Assembly (NCBI GenBank): GCA_964478735.1
Contig: CAYZJB010000008.1
Coordinates: 1 to 64,000 of the forward strand
Direction: 5' to 3'
Length of the DNA stretch: 64,000 nt
Source of the DNA: CAYZJB01 sp964478735
GTDB lineage: Bacteria > CLD3 > SB21
Shown here: one piece after another, positions 33,981 to 43,426 of the stretch
Position numbering within the stretch: the first letter of the stretch is position 1
Layout: every line of letters starts with the position of its first letter
Made by a program: the position numbers and the translations under genes
The notes under the pieces: generated by a model
Database searches by the model: none
Told to the model about the DNA's origin: nothing
The model's input: the letters and a program-made list of their open reading frames with translations, nothing else

Positions 33981-34880
33981 CTACCGTTCCTTGATAAACG
34001 TCCCGTTACGCAATTCCGTGACCGCCTGGCGGAGTTCCTCCTGCGTGTTCATCACGATCGGGCCATGCCAGGCCACGGGTTCCTCGAGCGGACGCCCGGA
34101 AACAAGAAGGAATCGAATGCCTTGATCGCCCGCCTGCACGGTGATCTCGTCGCCCGTGTCGAACAAAACGAGAGACCGGTTGGCCGACATTTCGTACCGA
34201 AATCCGCCCGTCACGTCTTCGGTCTGCACCGGCCTGGGTGACGACGCGTCGCGGAACGTCCCCGATCCTTCAAAAACATAAGCAAACGCGTGATGCGTTC
34301 TCTCGACCGGAATCGATTTGCGGCGTCCGGGCGGAACCCAAACGTCCAGATAGCGCGGATCGGCGGCGACCCCATCCACGGGGCCGTTTTGCCCCCAGAA
34401 ATTTCCGCAGACGATGCGGACTTTCGTACCGTCGTCGTCCGTCACTTCCGGAATGTCCCCGGAGACAACGTCCTGATACCGCGGACGTGTCATTTTAAGC
34501 GAGGAAGGTAAATTGGACCATAATTGAAATCCGTGCATGCGTCCGTGCGCGTCTCCTTTGGGCATCTCCTGATGCAGAATGCCGCTGCCCGCCGTCATCC
34601 ACTGCACGTCGCCCGCTCCCAGCGTCCCCTGGTTTCCCAGGCTGTCCCCGTGACTGACCTCACCCGCCAGAACGTACGTGATCGTCTCGATCCCGCGATG
34701 CGGATGCCAGGGAAATCCGGCCAGATAATCATCGGGGTTTTCGTTACGAAAATCATCGAAAAGCAGAAACGGATCGAAATCGTCGGTCTCACCGAAACCG
34801 AACGCGCGGCGTAGACGTACGCCCGCTCCCTCCAGCGTCGGCCTGGACTCAACGATGCGTTTGATTGGACGTATGGACAT
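33981..34880 (-). CDS. Pirin-family cupin protein
   Basis: 299 residues from ATG 34880, preceded by GGGAGG six bases upstream. The bicupin fold shows the pirin signature: FDPFLLFDDF, FPWHPHRGIETITYVLAGEV with the metal histidines, and GILHQEMP carrying the last His and Glu ligands. Bacterial pirins bind iron; some are quercetin dioxygenases, others interact with metabolic enzymes. It stands alone between a terminator and the GT51 gene. Its substrate is unknown. Confidence 0.93.
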   Translation of the reverse strand: MSIRPIKRIVESRPTLEGAGVRLRRAFGFGETDDFDPFLLFDDFRNENPDDYLAGFPWHPHRGIETITYVLAGEVSHGDSLGNQGTLGAGDVQWMTAGSGILHQEMPKGDAHGRMHGFQLWSNLPSSLKMTRPRYQDVVSGDIPEVTDDDGTKVRIVCGNFWGQNGPVDGVAADPRYLDVWVPPGRRKSIPVERTHHAFAYVFEGSGTFRDASSPRPVQTEDVTGGFRYEMSANRSLVLFDTGDEITVQAGDQGIRFLLVSGRPLEEPVAWHGPIVMNTQEELRQAVTELRNGTFIKER

Positions 34881-34956
34881 TGCATGCCTCCCGGTCTTTT
34901 TAACCTGCAACGGTTATGAGACTAACGCGTTGTCCGGAAGAATAATCCCGCCGTCG

Positions 34957-37119
34957 TCAATTCTTTTCCGCCCCGCCGAGCAGGATCTTATAATTGTCGT
35001 CGTCCTCCAAGTCGTCGGAGCCTTCGTAACCTTCGATCAGGCGGGCCGCGTCTCCGGTAATGGAAAACTGGATCGGCGTATTGGCCTCCATTTCCTCTTT
35101 GGTAAGAAAGTCTTTTTCGTGGAGAATGCGGACGATGACGCTCATGTAGTCGATGTGTTTTTTGCGGGGTTTGCCGTTCTCAAAATACCGCTCGTATTTT
35201 TTAGGGTTCGGAATAATGCCGGCAAGAAAGACGGCTTCGGAAATCGTCAACTGGGCCGGTTTTTTCTTGAAATAAAACTCAGATGCCCGGCCGACGCCGT
35301 AGACGTCCGGCCCCCATTCGATGATATTGAGGTAAATTTCCAAAAGCCGCTTTTTGTGTTCCTCCTTGCGGCGGTACGGATCCAGTAATTTTTCGTGATT
35401 GATCAGCCACGTCAGGACCATTTCCTGGAATTTCCTCGCCAGGGTCTTCTCGCGGTTCAGGAAAATATTTTTGACAAATTGCATCGAAATCGTCGATGCG
35501 CCGCGCACAAAACGCTTTTTCCGGATGTCTTCGGCCAGCGAGCGTTCGATCTGCAGGACGTTAAAACCGTTGTTCTTCATGAACGATGCGTCTTCGCACA
35601 TCATGACGGATGCGACGAGGATTGGCGCGACACTGTCGAGCGGCGTGAAATACGGATTGTCCGGCCCCACGACGAACGTACAATCCCGATCGTCTTCCAG
35701 GACGACCGTGTGCTCGAACGGCTTTTGCAGGCGGCGAATGAAGATCGAATCGCCCAGTGACACGACGCGGAAATTGTCCGACAACTCGACGTCCGGATCC
35801 ACGGTCAGGCTGTCCAACTGCGCCATGTCGATCAGAATGTGCGCCTGCCAGCTCATGTCGCCTTCGACGCGGATCCCCGTTAATTTTTTCATGAGCGCCG
35901 ACGGAATGGAATAGAAAAAATCGTTGACGGACATTTTCGCCAGCGACAGGCGAAAATCGTATTTCGGTTTTTCCGTCAAACGCGCAATGGAGCCGTCGAT
36001 CGCCATATTGATCTGGTTGAGATACACGCGTGTGGAGGGACGGATCCGGATGGAGTCGGGCGAAAGATCGAGGTCGAGCTCGAAACCGATGTTCATGTTC
36101 TTCAGTTTCTGATCGGAGATCGCGTCCGAGACCACCTCGAGATTTGTAATATTGAGTCGGGCCTTCAGGTTGTCGACGTCGCTATCCTGTTCGAGACTCA
36201 TAACGCGAACGTCGAACCCTTGAAGATAAATGTCGGCGTTCGTCACGTCGCGGGAAAAGGGAACTTTGAAACTGGCGTCGAAAGTACCCTCGACCTGCAT
36301 CTCATGCCGCTGGTTATCGAGCTGGCCCTCCACGGCCACGCGATGCGACTGATCGCCGTCGGTAAACGTACCCTTGATGCGGAGCTCTGCGTTGCCGAGT
36401 ACGTTTTCCTGAAGGGTTACCGCCGCCCGGTCGAGCGAAAAAACGTTGGGCGGCTGAGGCCAGACCCATCGCGTTTTCGGAAGCGTCGGCGTATAATCCT
36501 CATAGGCAACGGCCAGATCCTGAATCGATACTGTCGGCGGTTTCCGTTCGAGATATTGTTCGACCCATTCCGCGATCTGGTTTTTATCACCGGGCGGTTC
36601 CGGTTCAGCGACGGTTATCGTATCCGCTTTTCTCTGCTTCCACCAGTCGAGTGCGTTTTGAAAATTATACCGGCCGTTCTGATTACGCGTCAGATGAAGG
36701 GCCAGCGTGTCGATCACGACGGTCCGGATCCAACGGCCCGTGATCGCGCCGAACGGATAAAATTGAACCGTGCACCTACCGAGATAGAACAGCGGCATCG
36801 CCTGGCTCTGCGCCCATAAGGTATCGGCGTGCGCACGCAGCTCGCGCGATGCGTTCGGCCGCCAGGCAAGCTCGGGTGATGAATCCGGAAGCGAGTGAAC
36901 GGTCAATCCCTCCATACGCAGCGTCGTTCGGTCGGTAAAATCAATGCTCCGGTACGTGATCGGATAACCGATCCGCTTCTGGAGGCCCTGCAACCGAGTT
37001 TCAATCTGATCGAGTACGATGAAATGAACAATGGGCGGAATGATCAGAAACAGAACGGCAAGCGTCAGAACGGCGGCGCTTGATATTTTCCACCGCCTCG
37101 GTATGGATGTCAGGTTCAC
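34957..37119 (-). CDS. AsmA-like / GT51 peptidoglycan glycosyltransferase fusion
   Basis: 720 residues. One N-terminal membrane helix (about 15-35) anchors a large AsmA/DUF748-like periplasmic region (about 40-480; for example TLALHLTRNQNGRYNFQNAL). The C-terminal 210 residues are a family 51 glycosyltransferase that polymerises lipid II: catalytic E509 in EDASF, RGASTISMQFVKNIFLN, second catalytic E594 in RLLEIYLNIIEWG, and YGVGRASEFYFKK. The histidine normally found in motif 1 (EDxxFxxH) is Asn here. No transpeptidase domain is present, so it is a monofunctional polymerase with an unusual front end. It lies 12 bases after the CNT transporter gene. Confidence 0.88.
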   Translation of the reverse strand: MNLTSIPRRWKISSAAVLTLAVLFLIIPPIVHFIVLDQIETRLQGLQKRIGYPITYRSIDFTDRTTLRMEGLTVHSLPDSSPELAWRPNASRELRAHADTLWAQSQAMPLFYLGRCTVQFYPFGAITGRWIRTVVIDTLALHLTRNQNGRYNFQNALDWWKQRKADTITVAEPEPPGDKNQIAEWVEQYLERKPPTVSIQDLAVAYEDYTPTLPKTRWVWPQPPNVFSLDRAAVTLQENVLGNAELRIKGTFTDGDQSHRVAVEGQLDNQRHEMQVEGTFDASFKVPFSRDVTNADIYLQGFDVRVMSLEQDSDVDNLKARLNITNLEVVSDAISDQKLKNMNIGFELDLDLSPDSIRIRPSTRVYLNQINMAIDGSIARLTEKPKYDFRLSLAKMSVNDFFYSIPSALMKKLTGIRVEGDMSWQAHILIDMAQLDSLTVDPDVELSDNFRVVSLGDSIFIRRLQKPFEHTVVLEDDRDCTFVVGPDNPYFTPLDSVAPILVASVMMCEDASFMKNNGFNVLQIERSLAEDIRKKRFVRGASTISMQFVKNIFLNREKTLARKFQEMVLTWLINHEKLLDPYRRKEEHKKRLLEIYLNIIEWGPDVYGVGRASEFYFKKKPAQLTISEAVFLAGIIPNPKKYERYFENGKPRKKHIDYMSVIVRILHEKDFLTKEEMEANTPIQFSITGDAARLIEGYEGSDDLEDDDNYKILLGGAEKN

Positions 37120-37131
37120 TATCGATTCACG

Positions 37132-38439
37132 TTACAAAATCATGCCGGCCAGCGTACCCGTCAGCAGGGTCGCCAGAACTCCGCCCAGAACGGCCTTCAG
37201 TCCCAGCGACGCGATGTCCTTCTGGCGTTCCGGCGCCAGCGGCGAAATTCCCCCGATCTGGATGGCAATCGACGAAAAATTTGCAAAACCGCAGAGGGCA
37301 AATGTCGATATCGTAATGGCCCGGTCCGACAGCAAAGCGCCGGTCTTGATCGCGTCGGCCATTTCCAGATAGGCAACAAACTCATTCAGCACGACCTTGG
37401 TCCCGATCAGGGAACCGACCGTCGTCGCTTCTTCCCACGGTACGCCAGTCGCGAAGGCCAGCGGCGCGAGGACCCATCCCAGGACTTTTTGCAGCGTCAG
37501 TTCCGGATAACCGGCGAATCCTCCACACCATTGCAGAAACGAATTGAACATCGCGATCAGGGCGATAAACGCGAGCAGCATGGCGGCCACGTTGAGCGCC
37601 AGTTTGAGCCCGTCGGCGGCTCCGATCGCGGCCGCCTCGATGACGTTGGACGCGTTTTTTTCCACGGACACCTTGACGGTGCCCTTGGTCACGGGCGTTT
37701 CCGTCTCGGGAAATAGAATTTTGGAAATCGCCAACCCCGCGGGCGCCGCCATGATCGAGGCGCCGAGCAACTGCGTGGCAAATTTGACCTGGGCATCAAG
37801 CAGTGGCAAATGACGCGCCTGAGCAAACGAGTCGGACAACATCTGAATATAAGCCGCCATCACTCCGCCAGCGATCGTCGCCATCCCTCCGACCATGATC
37901 GTCAGCAGTTCCGACCGCGTCATGTCCTTGATGAAAGGACGTATCATCAGCGGCGCTTCCGTCTGTCCGACAAAAATATTGGCCGTGTTGCTCAGCGACT
38001 CGGCGCCGCTCGTTCCCATCAATTTCGCCATGACCCAAGCCATGCCCTGCACGATCTTTTGCATGACACCGAGATAGTACAGGACGCTCATGAGGGATGA
38101 AAAAAAGATGATGGTCGGAAGCACCTGAAAGAAAAAGAAAAACCCAAGAGAGCCGTCATTGCCCGGACTCAACGCGAGGTTGCCGAACACAAACCGGGCG
38201 CCGTCGACGGTAAATTCGAGCAGGTTGACAATCCCCTTTCCAAGCGCCTCGAACAGCAAGGCCAGAAAATTGAACGGCGGGCCGAAGTCGCGTCCTTTCA
38301 GAACCAAAAATCCGAAAACGAGCTGGATCAGGAATCCCGTTCCCACCATACGCCAGTTGATCTTTCGCCGGTTGTTCGACACGACGTAAGCCAGTCCGAT
38401 GATGAGCCCGATGCCGAGAATACCCGTGAGTCGTTCCAT
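37132..38439 (-). CDS. Concentrative nucleoside transporter (CNT/NupC family)
   Basis: 435 residues, strongly hydrophobic with about ten membrane segments. The CNT landmarks are GFLIQLVFGFLVL near the N-terminus, FFFFQVLPTIIFFSSLMSVL, NIFVGQTEAPLMIRPF (nucleoside-binding loop), GASIMAAPAGLAISKILFPE, and GTKVVLNEFVAYLEM with CGFANFSSIAIQIGG near the end. It imports nucleosides with Na+ or H+. With DeoC elsewhere in the window it could feed deoxynucleoside use, but the genes are not linked. It is 33 bases downstream of the WD40 gene. Confidence 0.95.
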   Translation of the reverse strand: MERLTGILGIGLIIGLAYVVSNNRRKINWRMVGTGFLIQLVFGFLVLKGRDFGPPFNFLALLFEALGKGIVNLLEFTVDGARFVFGNLALSPGNDGSLGFFFFFQVLPTIIFFSSLMSVLYYLGVMQKIVQGMAWVMAKLMGTSGAESLSNTANIFVGQTEAPLMIRPFIKDMTRSELLTIMVGGMATIAGGVMAAYIQMLSDSFAQARHLPLLDAQVKFATQLLGASIMAAPAGLAISKILFPETETPVTKGTVKVSVEKNASNVIEAAAIGAADGLKLALNVAAMLLAFIALIAMFNSFLQWCGGFAGYPELTLQKVLGWVLAPLAFATGVPWEEATTVGSLIGTKVVLNEFVAYLEMADAIKTGALLSDRAITISTFALCGFANFSSIAIQIGGISPLAPERQKDIASLGLKAVLGGVLATLLTGTLAGMIL

Positions 38440-38472
38440 GATGCGCCTCTGCCGTAGGGTGGTAGGATCGTC

Positions 38473-39516
38473 TTACGATGCCGCGCTGTCCGCCGCCGAT
38501 GGACCGGCCAGCAGGTACTCCAGCGACCAGACGGTAACTTTTCCTCCGCCGCCGCTGGTCACGATCGTCGACCCGTCCGAAGTGATGTCCATCGACCACA
38601 CACCGCGGTCATGCGCTTTGGTCACTTGATTGACCCGGCCAAAATGGGTCATGTCCCACACGACAAGATTCCCGGTGTCGTCCCCGGTGATAAACTGTTG
38701 TTTGCCGGGAACACGAACCATGGATTGGATTTCACCGTTGTACGCAACGATCGTATCGGGCAGGTTCGTTTCACGGTTCCAGACGTGAATGGCTCCGCTC
38801 CCCGCCGTCACGATCCGGTTGTCGTCGTCCATCAGGAAACATGCATTGATGGGATCGCTCTCCGGGTACGTTTTGATTTCATGCCCTTCCGCAAAATCCC
38901 ATACTTTGACGTTACGGTCCCATCCCACCGATACGAAGCGGTTCGGATTTTTGGTAAACGTCATCGACGTGACGGCGCCGACGTGCCCGTACGGCGCCAC
39001 GACGTCCGCAGCGTGCCCGGATAAGAAATTCAGTTGTTTTCCGGTCGCGGCTTCAAACACGAAGATGCTGAAAAAATTGGCCGCCAGCAGCGTTTTGCCG
39101 TCGGGCGAAAATCGTATTGCCTGTACGTCGTTCGTCAGGTTTTTTTTCCCCCAAATTTCATTTTTGTCCTGCATGCTGAAAACGGCAACCTGGGCGGTCT
39201 GCTGCGTATTGTCGCTGCACGTGGCGGCGAAATACCGGCCGTCCGGCGAGATGGCAACGGCCAGCACGGCGTCGGGCTGCGGCGGAGATTGCCACACGAC
39301 TTTCCCGGTCTCGGCGTCGATCAACGAGATGATTTTGTTTTGCCCGCCGGCAATGATCGTCTTACCGTCCGGCGACCATCCGACGCTGTTGACGATCTCA
39401 CCCATGCCGATGTCGAAGGTCCGCGGCGGCGCGACGGTCTTGACCGGAGGCATTTTTGTCCCACAGGCCGCGATGAAGATTGAAAAAAACAATAATTTTC
39501 CCGTGCACTTCATCAT
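38473..39516 (-). CDS. WD40-repeat lipoprotein
   Basis: 347 residues. The signal ends in FIAACGTK, a good lipobox. WD40-type blades follow: VNSVGWSPDGKTIIAGG, AVAISPDGRYFAATC, AIRFSPDGKTLLAAN, MTFTKNPNRFVSVGWDRNVKVWD, IVTAGSGAIHVWN, FITGDDTGNLVVWD and SMDITSDGSTIVTSGG, so about seven blades. An AAGGAG site precedes the start. Probably a periplasmic or surface binding scaffold; partners are unknown. It is first in a minus-strand run with the CNT and GT51 genes. Confidence 0.88.
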   Translation of the reverse strand: MMKCTGKLLFFSIFIAACGTKMPPVKTVAPPRTFDIGMGEIVNSVGWSPDGKTIIAGGQNKIISLIDAETGKVVWQSPPQPDAVLAVAISPDGRYFAATCSDNTQQTAQVAVFSMQDKNEIWGKKNLTNDVQAIRFSPDGKTLLAANFFSIFVFEAATGKQLNFLSGHAADVVAPYGHVGAVTSMTFTKNPNRFVSVGWDRNVKVWDFAEGHEIKTYPESDPINACFLMDDDNRIVTAGSGAIHVWNRETNLPDTIVAYNGEIQSMVRVPGKQQFITGDDTGNLVVWDMTHFGRVNQVTKAHDRGVWSMDITSDGSTIVTSGGGGKVTVWSLEYLLAGPSAADSAAS

Positions 39517-39620
39517 CTGCTCCTTGGTGCCATTCTTCGTTATTGTTTTCAGCGGAGAATTTGGCTAACATAAGCCAATCCCAAGTTGAAATCAAGCGTT
39601 ACGACCCTCCGGAGCAAATC

Positions 39621-40448
39621 ATGAAGAAAAAACGTCCACCCAAAAAAACCGTTCCCCCCTCGATCAACGTTCCTCAGCCGGAAAATCTGCTCGACGAGGA
39701 TTCGTACGGCGACGAACTGGCCGCCTTTTTCGATGAAATGTATCCGGCGCACGTCGTCGAAAAAATCCACGGCCCGTTTCTCAAGATGCTCATACAAAAA
39801 TACAACGTGAAGTCCGCCTGCGACCTCGCCTGCCGCACGGGCCAAACGCTGGCGCTGCTGAAAAAACTCGGAATCAAAAAATTGACCGGCATGGATTCCA
39901 GCGAGGAACATCTGAAGCGGGCAAAGAAAAAATTGGGCCGGTCGGCCACGCTCGATCGTCAGTTCCTTCGTGATGCGCCGGGTTCCCTTCGCGGCCAGAC
40001 GTTCGATCTCGTACTGTGCACCAAGGACAGCCTGCCCGTACTGCTCGACGACGAAGGGTTGTTCGAATTTTTCAAAAACACGCGTTCGATACTCTCCGAA
40101 AAGGGCATTTTCGTCGCCGAAATGCTGAATTACGGCAAAATCTGGAAACGAAAAGAACGCTTCCAGCCCGTGATGGACAGGAGCAAAAAAACCGGAGGCC
40201 ATTTTTTCTTTTATATGAACGACTTCCATCAGGAGTTGCTTGTCCGTCATCTGATCCGCCTGGAGCGAAACCGTCACGAGTGGTATTTGCGGAGCAGCGG
40301 ATTGCCCGTTCGCCCGTTTCAGCCCAACGAGATCGATCTTTTTGTCAAGGAAGGCGGTTTTACCAAATGGGGCCTCCTCGGGTCGTACGCCGGAAAGCCG
40401 TACATTGAAAACGAGTCCCCGTACACGATCCTGCTCGCCCTCAAGTGA
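39621..40448 (+). CDS. Class I SAM-dependent methyltransferase
   Basis: 275 residues from ATG 39621, with GGAG six bases upstream; the longer frame overlaps the divergent WD40 gene. Motif I reads ACDLACRTGQTLALL, where the usual GxGxG is replaced by ACRTG but spacing is kept. It is followed by TGMDSSEEHLKRAKKK (acidic loop), TFDLVLCTKDSLPVL and a C-terminal beta-rich part. The first 30 residues are basic and proline-rich. Small-molecule substrates are likely for this fold type, but none can be assigned. Confidence 0.85.
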   Translation: MKKKRPPKKTVPPSINVPQPENLLDEDSYGDELAAFFDEMYPAHVVEKIHGPFLKMLIQKYNVKSACDLACRTGQTLALLKKLGIKKLTGMDSSEEHLKRAKKKLGRSATLDRQFLRDAPGSLRGQTFDLVLCTKDSLPVLLDDEGLFEFFKNTRSILSEKGIFVAEMLNYGKIWKRKERFQPVMDRSKKTGGHFFFYMNDFHQELLVRHLIRLERNRHEWYLRSSGLPVRPFQPNEIDLFVKEGGFTKWGLLGSYAGKPYIENESPYTILLALK

Positions 40449-40546
40449 AATTCGATCCTTCGAATATTCTCCTTGAACCTTTAGGCCTTTTCTGCGTAGG
40501 ATAGGCTGTTTTCTCCATTCACCTTCCACTTTCTCTCAAGGACGAT

Positions 40547-41641
40547 ATGAAATTCCTGAACCCCTCCCATTCCGCTTTCCTCTCCGAACTCCGCCATCGC
40601 GTGGATCACTACTTTACATCCAACGGCGTCAGCCGCTATGCCAATACGGCCATGGTTACCAAGACGCTGGCCATGCTGGCGATCTTTTACGTGCCGTACG
40701 CATTAATCGTGTCCGAATCCGTCCCCGTCTGGATGATGGCGGTCGGCACGGTCGTGATGGGCGTGGGCATGGCCGGCATCGGGATGAACGTCATGCACGA
40801 CGCCAATCACGGCGCATATTCGCGGCATCCGATCGTCAACACGCTCGTCGGATACACGATCAATCTGGTCGGCGGAAATGCGTTTACCTGGAAACTTCAG
40901 CATAATCTTTTGCATCATACGTACACGAATATTCATACGATGGATGAAGACATCGACGGCAACGTGTTGCTTCGTTTTTCGGAACAGGCGCCGTTGCTGA
41001 AGACGCAGCGGTATCAGCACTGGTATGCGTTCGGGCTCTACAGCCTGCTGACGGTCAACTGGGCGTTATCGAAGGATTTCGTTCAATTTTTTCAATACAT
41101 GAAAAAGGGATTGCAGCCGCATCGCCGCGCAGCGTACGGGTGGGAATTCGTGATCCTGGTCGTGACCAAGGCGTTATTTTTCGCTTATGCGCTGGTGGTG
41201 CCGCTGGTCGTGCTCGATCTCGCCTGGTGGCAGGTCGTGATCGGATTTTTGATCATGTTATGTACCACGGGTTTTATCCTGTCGCTCATTTTTCAACTCG
41301 CGCACGTCGTCGAAGGCGTGTCGCAGCCGGCGCCGAATCCGGAGGGCAATATGGAATCCGCCTGGGTGGTGCATCAGTTGCGCACAACGGCAAATTTTGC
41401 CCCTCGAAATCGGGTCCTCTCCTGGTACATCGGAGGGCTCAATTATCAGATCGAGCATCACTTATTCTACGGTATTTGCCACGTGCATTATCCGGCGCTG
41501 TCGCGGATCGTGAAAAAAACGGCGGAAGAGTTCAGCATCCCGTACGTGGAATTCCGCACGTTCCGGTCGGCAATAGGATCGCATTTGCGGGCATTGAAAA
41601 AATTAGGCCGCGGCGAACCGCTCGACCGGACTGCAGCTTGA
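40547..41641 (+). CDS. Membrane fatty acid desaturase
   Basis: 364 residues. Three histidine boxes bind the di-iron centre: HDANHGAYS, HNLLHHTYTN and QIEHHLFYG, the last of the QxxHH type typical of front-end and linoleoyl-CoA desaturase-like enzymes. Hydrophobic segments lie at about 38-58, 62-85 and 200-250. No cytochrome b5 domain is fused, so electrons must come from a separate ferredoxin or cytochrome. AAGGACG precedes the ATG. It probably adjusts membrane fluidity. The tRNA-Glu promoter overlaps its stop codon. Confidence 0.93.
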   Translation: MKFLNPSHSAFLSELRHRVDHYFTSNGVSRYANTAMVTKTLAMLAIFYVPYALIVSESVPVWMMAVGTVVMGVGMAGIGMNVMHDANHGAYSRHPIVNTLVGYTINLVGGNAFTWKLQHNLLHHTYTNIHTMDEDIDGNVLLRFSEQAPLLKTQRYQHWYAFGLYSLLTVNWALSKDFVQFFQYMKKGLQPHRRAAYGWEFVILVVTKALFFAYALVVPLVVLDLAWWQVVIGFLIMLCTTGFILSLIFQLAHVVEGVSQPAPNPEGNMESAWVVHQLRTTANFAPRNRVLSWYIGGLNYQIEHHLFYGICHVHYPALSRIVKKTAEEFSIPYVEFRTFRSAIGSHLRALKKLGRGEPLDRTAA

Positions 41642-41666
41642 CAATCCTGGGTCAATCGTCTATATT
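41638..41666 (+). promoter_or_regulatory. Promoter of tRNA-Glu
   Basis: TTGACA (41638-41643, overlapping the desaturase stop), 17-base spacer, TATATT (41661-41666), 19 bases before the tRNA. Nearly perfect sigma70 consensus; the same boxes and spacing recur at 46061-46089. Confidence 0.85.
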
Positions 41667-41685
41667 GCCCGCGATCGATGTACGC

Positions 41686-41757
41686 GCCGCGTTCGTCTAA
41701 CGGTCAGGACGCAGCCCTCTCAAGGCTGTAATACGGGTTCGATTCCCGTACGCGGTA
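41686..41757 (+). tRNA. tRNA-Glu (CTC)
   Basis: 72 nucleotides. The acceptor GCCGCGT pairs with ACGCGGT (G1-T72 wobble), the D-arm begins GTCTAACGGTCAGGAC as in glutamate tRNAs, anticodon stem CAGCC/GGCTG encloses CTCTCAA, and the T-arm is ACGGG-TTCGATT-CCCGT. CCA is not encoded. No T-run terminator is evident directly downstream. Confidence 0.93.
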
Positions 41758-42238
41758 CAACCTCAATAAAAGAAACGCGTCGGCACGTGGCATGCAACGT
41801 CTTGACATCGCGCTTTTCCCGACATCCACTTCATTGCATTCATATTCCAGGATAACGAGCATAGTTCAGCGTCGTTCCGAATAATCGATCATCGTAGCGG
41901 GTGGCCATCCGTTCATCCTGAACCATCGGGTGACTGCCGATTATGCGATGGAACAATCTAGGCCAACCCACTTTCGGAGCGACCCGAGACATTATATCCC
42001 GTTTCATGTTCTTTCACAGTAAACTGATACCCTAATGACCAAGCGCCCTCGACCGAATGCGTTCAATTAAATGATCGAATCAAAGAACTCATGACATGCG
42101 GCCTTCACTCTAAAACCGCATTTGTTCGGGTGTTGCCTGAGCCGCGCTTAGCCGAACATTTCCATTGTATTAGTGAACCCACGACAGTATTTTCGTAGGC
42201 GAACTTTCAAATATTTCTGAAACTTTATTGCCGATATA
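41758..42238. other. Intergenic region with possible decayed coding sequence
   Basis: 481 bases with no confident gene. On the minus strand there is a 55-codon open frame (41840-42007) with no clear ribosome site. A second frame (41958-42062) encodes YQFTVKEHETGYNVSGR, loosely like the RHS-repeat motif KExDxETGYDYFGARYY. Several stops interrupt both frames. The region may be the debris of an old insertion next to the tRNA. A TATAAT at 42235-42240 overlaps the mqnE start codon and has no -35 partner. Confidence 0.3.
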
Positions 42239-43408
42239 ATGAGCCATTCCCTGATCAAGTCATCGTTGCGCCTTTCCGGCCTTGATGATATCTACCAGAA
42301 AGTCATGGACCACGAGCGTCTGTCGTATGAAGACGGCGTACGGTTGTTTGAAACGCCGGACCTCACGTCCGTCGGATACCTGGCCAACCTCGTCCGCGAA
42401 CGTTTGCACGGCGACCAGTCGTTTTTCGTGCGCAACCGTCAACTCAATCCGACGAACATTTGCGAATATTCCTGCATGTTCTGCTCGTTTTACCGCCGCG
42501 AAGGAGAAGCCGGCGGCTATACGATGACGATGGAAGAAATCGCGCAACGGGTCCGGGACGGTCTGCGCCACGGTATTCAGGAAATTCACATCACGTCCGG
42601 ACTGCATCCCAATCTACCCTTCAGTTACTATACCGACATGCTCAAGACGATCAAGTCGGTTGCCCCCGATCTTCACATCAAGGGATTTACGGCGGTCGAA
42701 ATCGAATATTATGCCCACCACTACGGCATGACGATCCGCCAGGTACTGCAATCGCTGATCAACGCCGGACTCGAAGCCATGCCCGGAGGCGGCGCGGAAA
42801 TTTTCGCCGACCGCGTTCGCAAAAAAATATGCGACGAAAAGTCCACCGCGGAAGGATGGCTGGCCGTCCATGCTGTCGCGCACGAACTCGGTCTCATGAC
42901 CAACGCGACCTTGCTCTACGGCCACATCGAGCGTTATGACGAACGCGTCGATCATCTGATCCGGCTTCGCGATTTACAGGACCGGTCCCTCGAAGCCAAA
43001 AAACCGGGTTCGTTCAGCACGTTCATCCCGCTGAAGTATCAGCATGAAAATAACCGTCTTAAAAAATTACCCGATGTCGGCGCCTACGAAGACCTCAAAA
43101 TGGTCGCCGTCCCGCGCCTGATGCTGGACAATTTTCCAAACGTCAAGGCCTACTGGGTCGTGATCGGCAAGCGGCTGGCACAGATGGCCCTGTCGTACGG
43201 AGCAAACGAAATCGAGGGAACGATCTTGGAAGAGCGCATCATGAGCATGGCGGGAACGGACAGCGCCCACGGCATGACGGAGACCGAACTCGTCAAACTC
43301 ATCCGCGACGCCGGCCGTCAGCCCATTGAACGCGATGCCCTGTATAACGTCGTCCGGACCCATGAAAACGTTCCCCCGTCGCCGGTTCGTTTGCCGGTGC
43401 TGAATTAA
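42239..43408 (+). CDS. mqnE: Aminodeoxyfutalosine synthase
   Basis: 389 residues. This radical SAM enzyme joins 3-[(1-carboxyvinyl)oxy]benzoate to the 5'-deoxyadenosyl moiety in the futalosine pathway to menaquinone. The cluster cysteines are in CEYSCMFCSF, preceded by RQLNPTNI, and the family blocks HITSGLHPNLPFSYY, FTAVEIEYYA, AMPGGGAEIF and GRQPIERDALYNVV match MqnE rather than MqnC. It heads mqnE-mqnB-mqnD-corA with an 18-base gap to mqnB. No clear ribosome site precedes the ATG. Confidence 0.92.
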   Translation: MSHSLIKSSLRLSGLDDIYQKVMDHERLSYEDGVRLFETPDLTSVGYLANLVRERLHGDQSFFVRNRQLNPTNICEYSCMFCSFYRREGEAGGYTMTMEEIAQRVRDGLRHGIQEIHITSGLHPNLPFSYYTDMLKTIKSVAPDLHIKGFTAVEIEYYAHHYGMTIRQVLQSLINAGLEAMPGGGAEIFADRVRKKICDEKSTAEGWLAVHAVAHELGLMTNATLLYGHIERYDERVDHLIRLRDLQDRSLEAKKPGSFSTFIPLKYQHENNRLKKLPDVGAYEDLKMVAVPRLMLDNFPNVKAYWVVIGKRLAQMALSYGANEIEGTILEERIMSMAGTDSAHGMTETELVKLIRDAGRQPIERDALYNVVRTHENVPPSPVRLPVLN

Positions 43409-43426
43409 CATCGAGGCAACCGCCTC

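Noticed and set aside
41686..41757. tRNA-Glu as an attachment site of an integrated element
   Set aside because: No direct repeat of the tRNA 3' end and no integrase gene are visible in the window.
42235..42240. TATAAT overlapping the mqnE start codon
   Set aside because: No acceptable -35 box at 16-18 bases, and it would put the transcription start inside the mqnE coding region.
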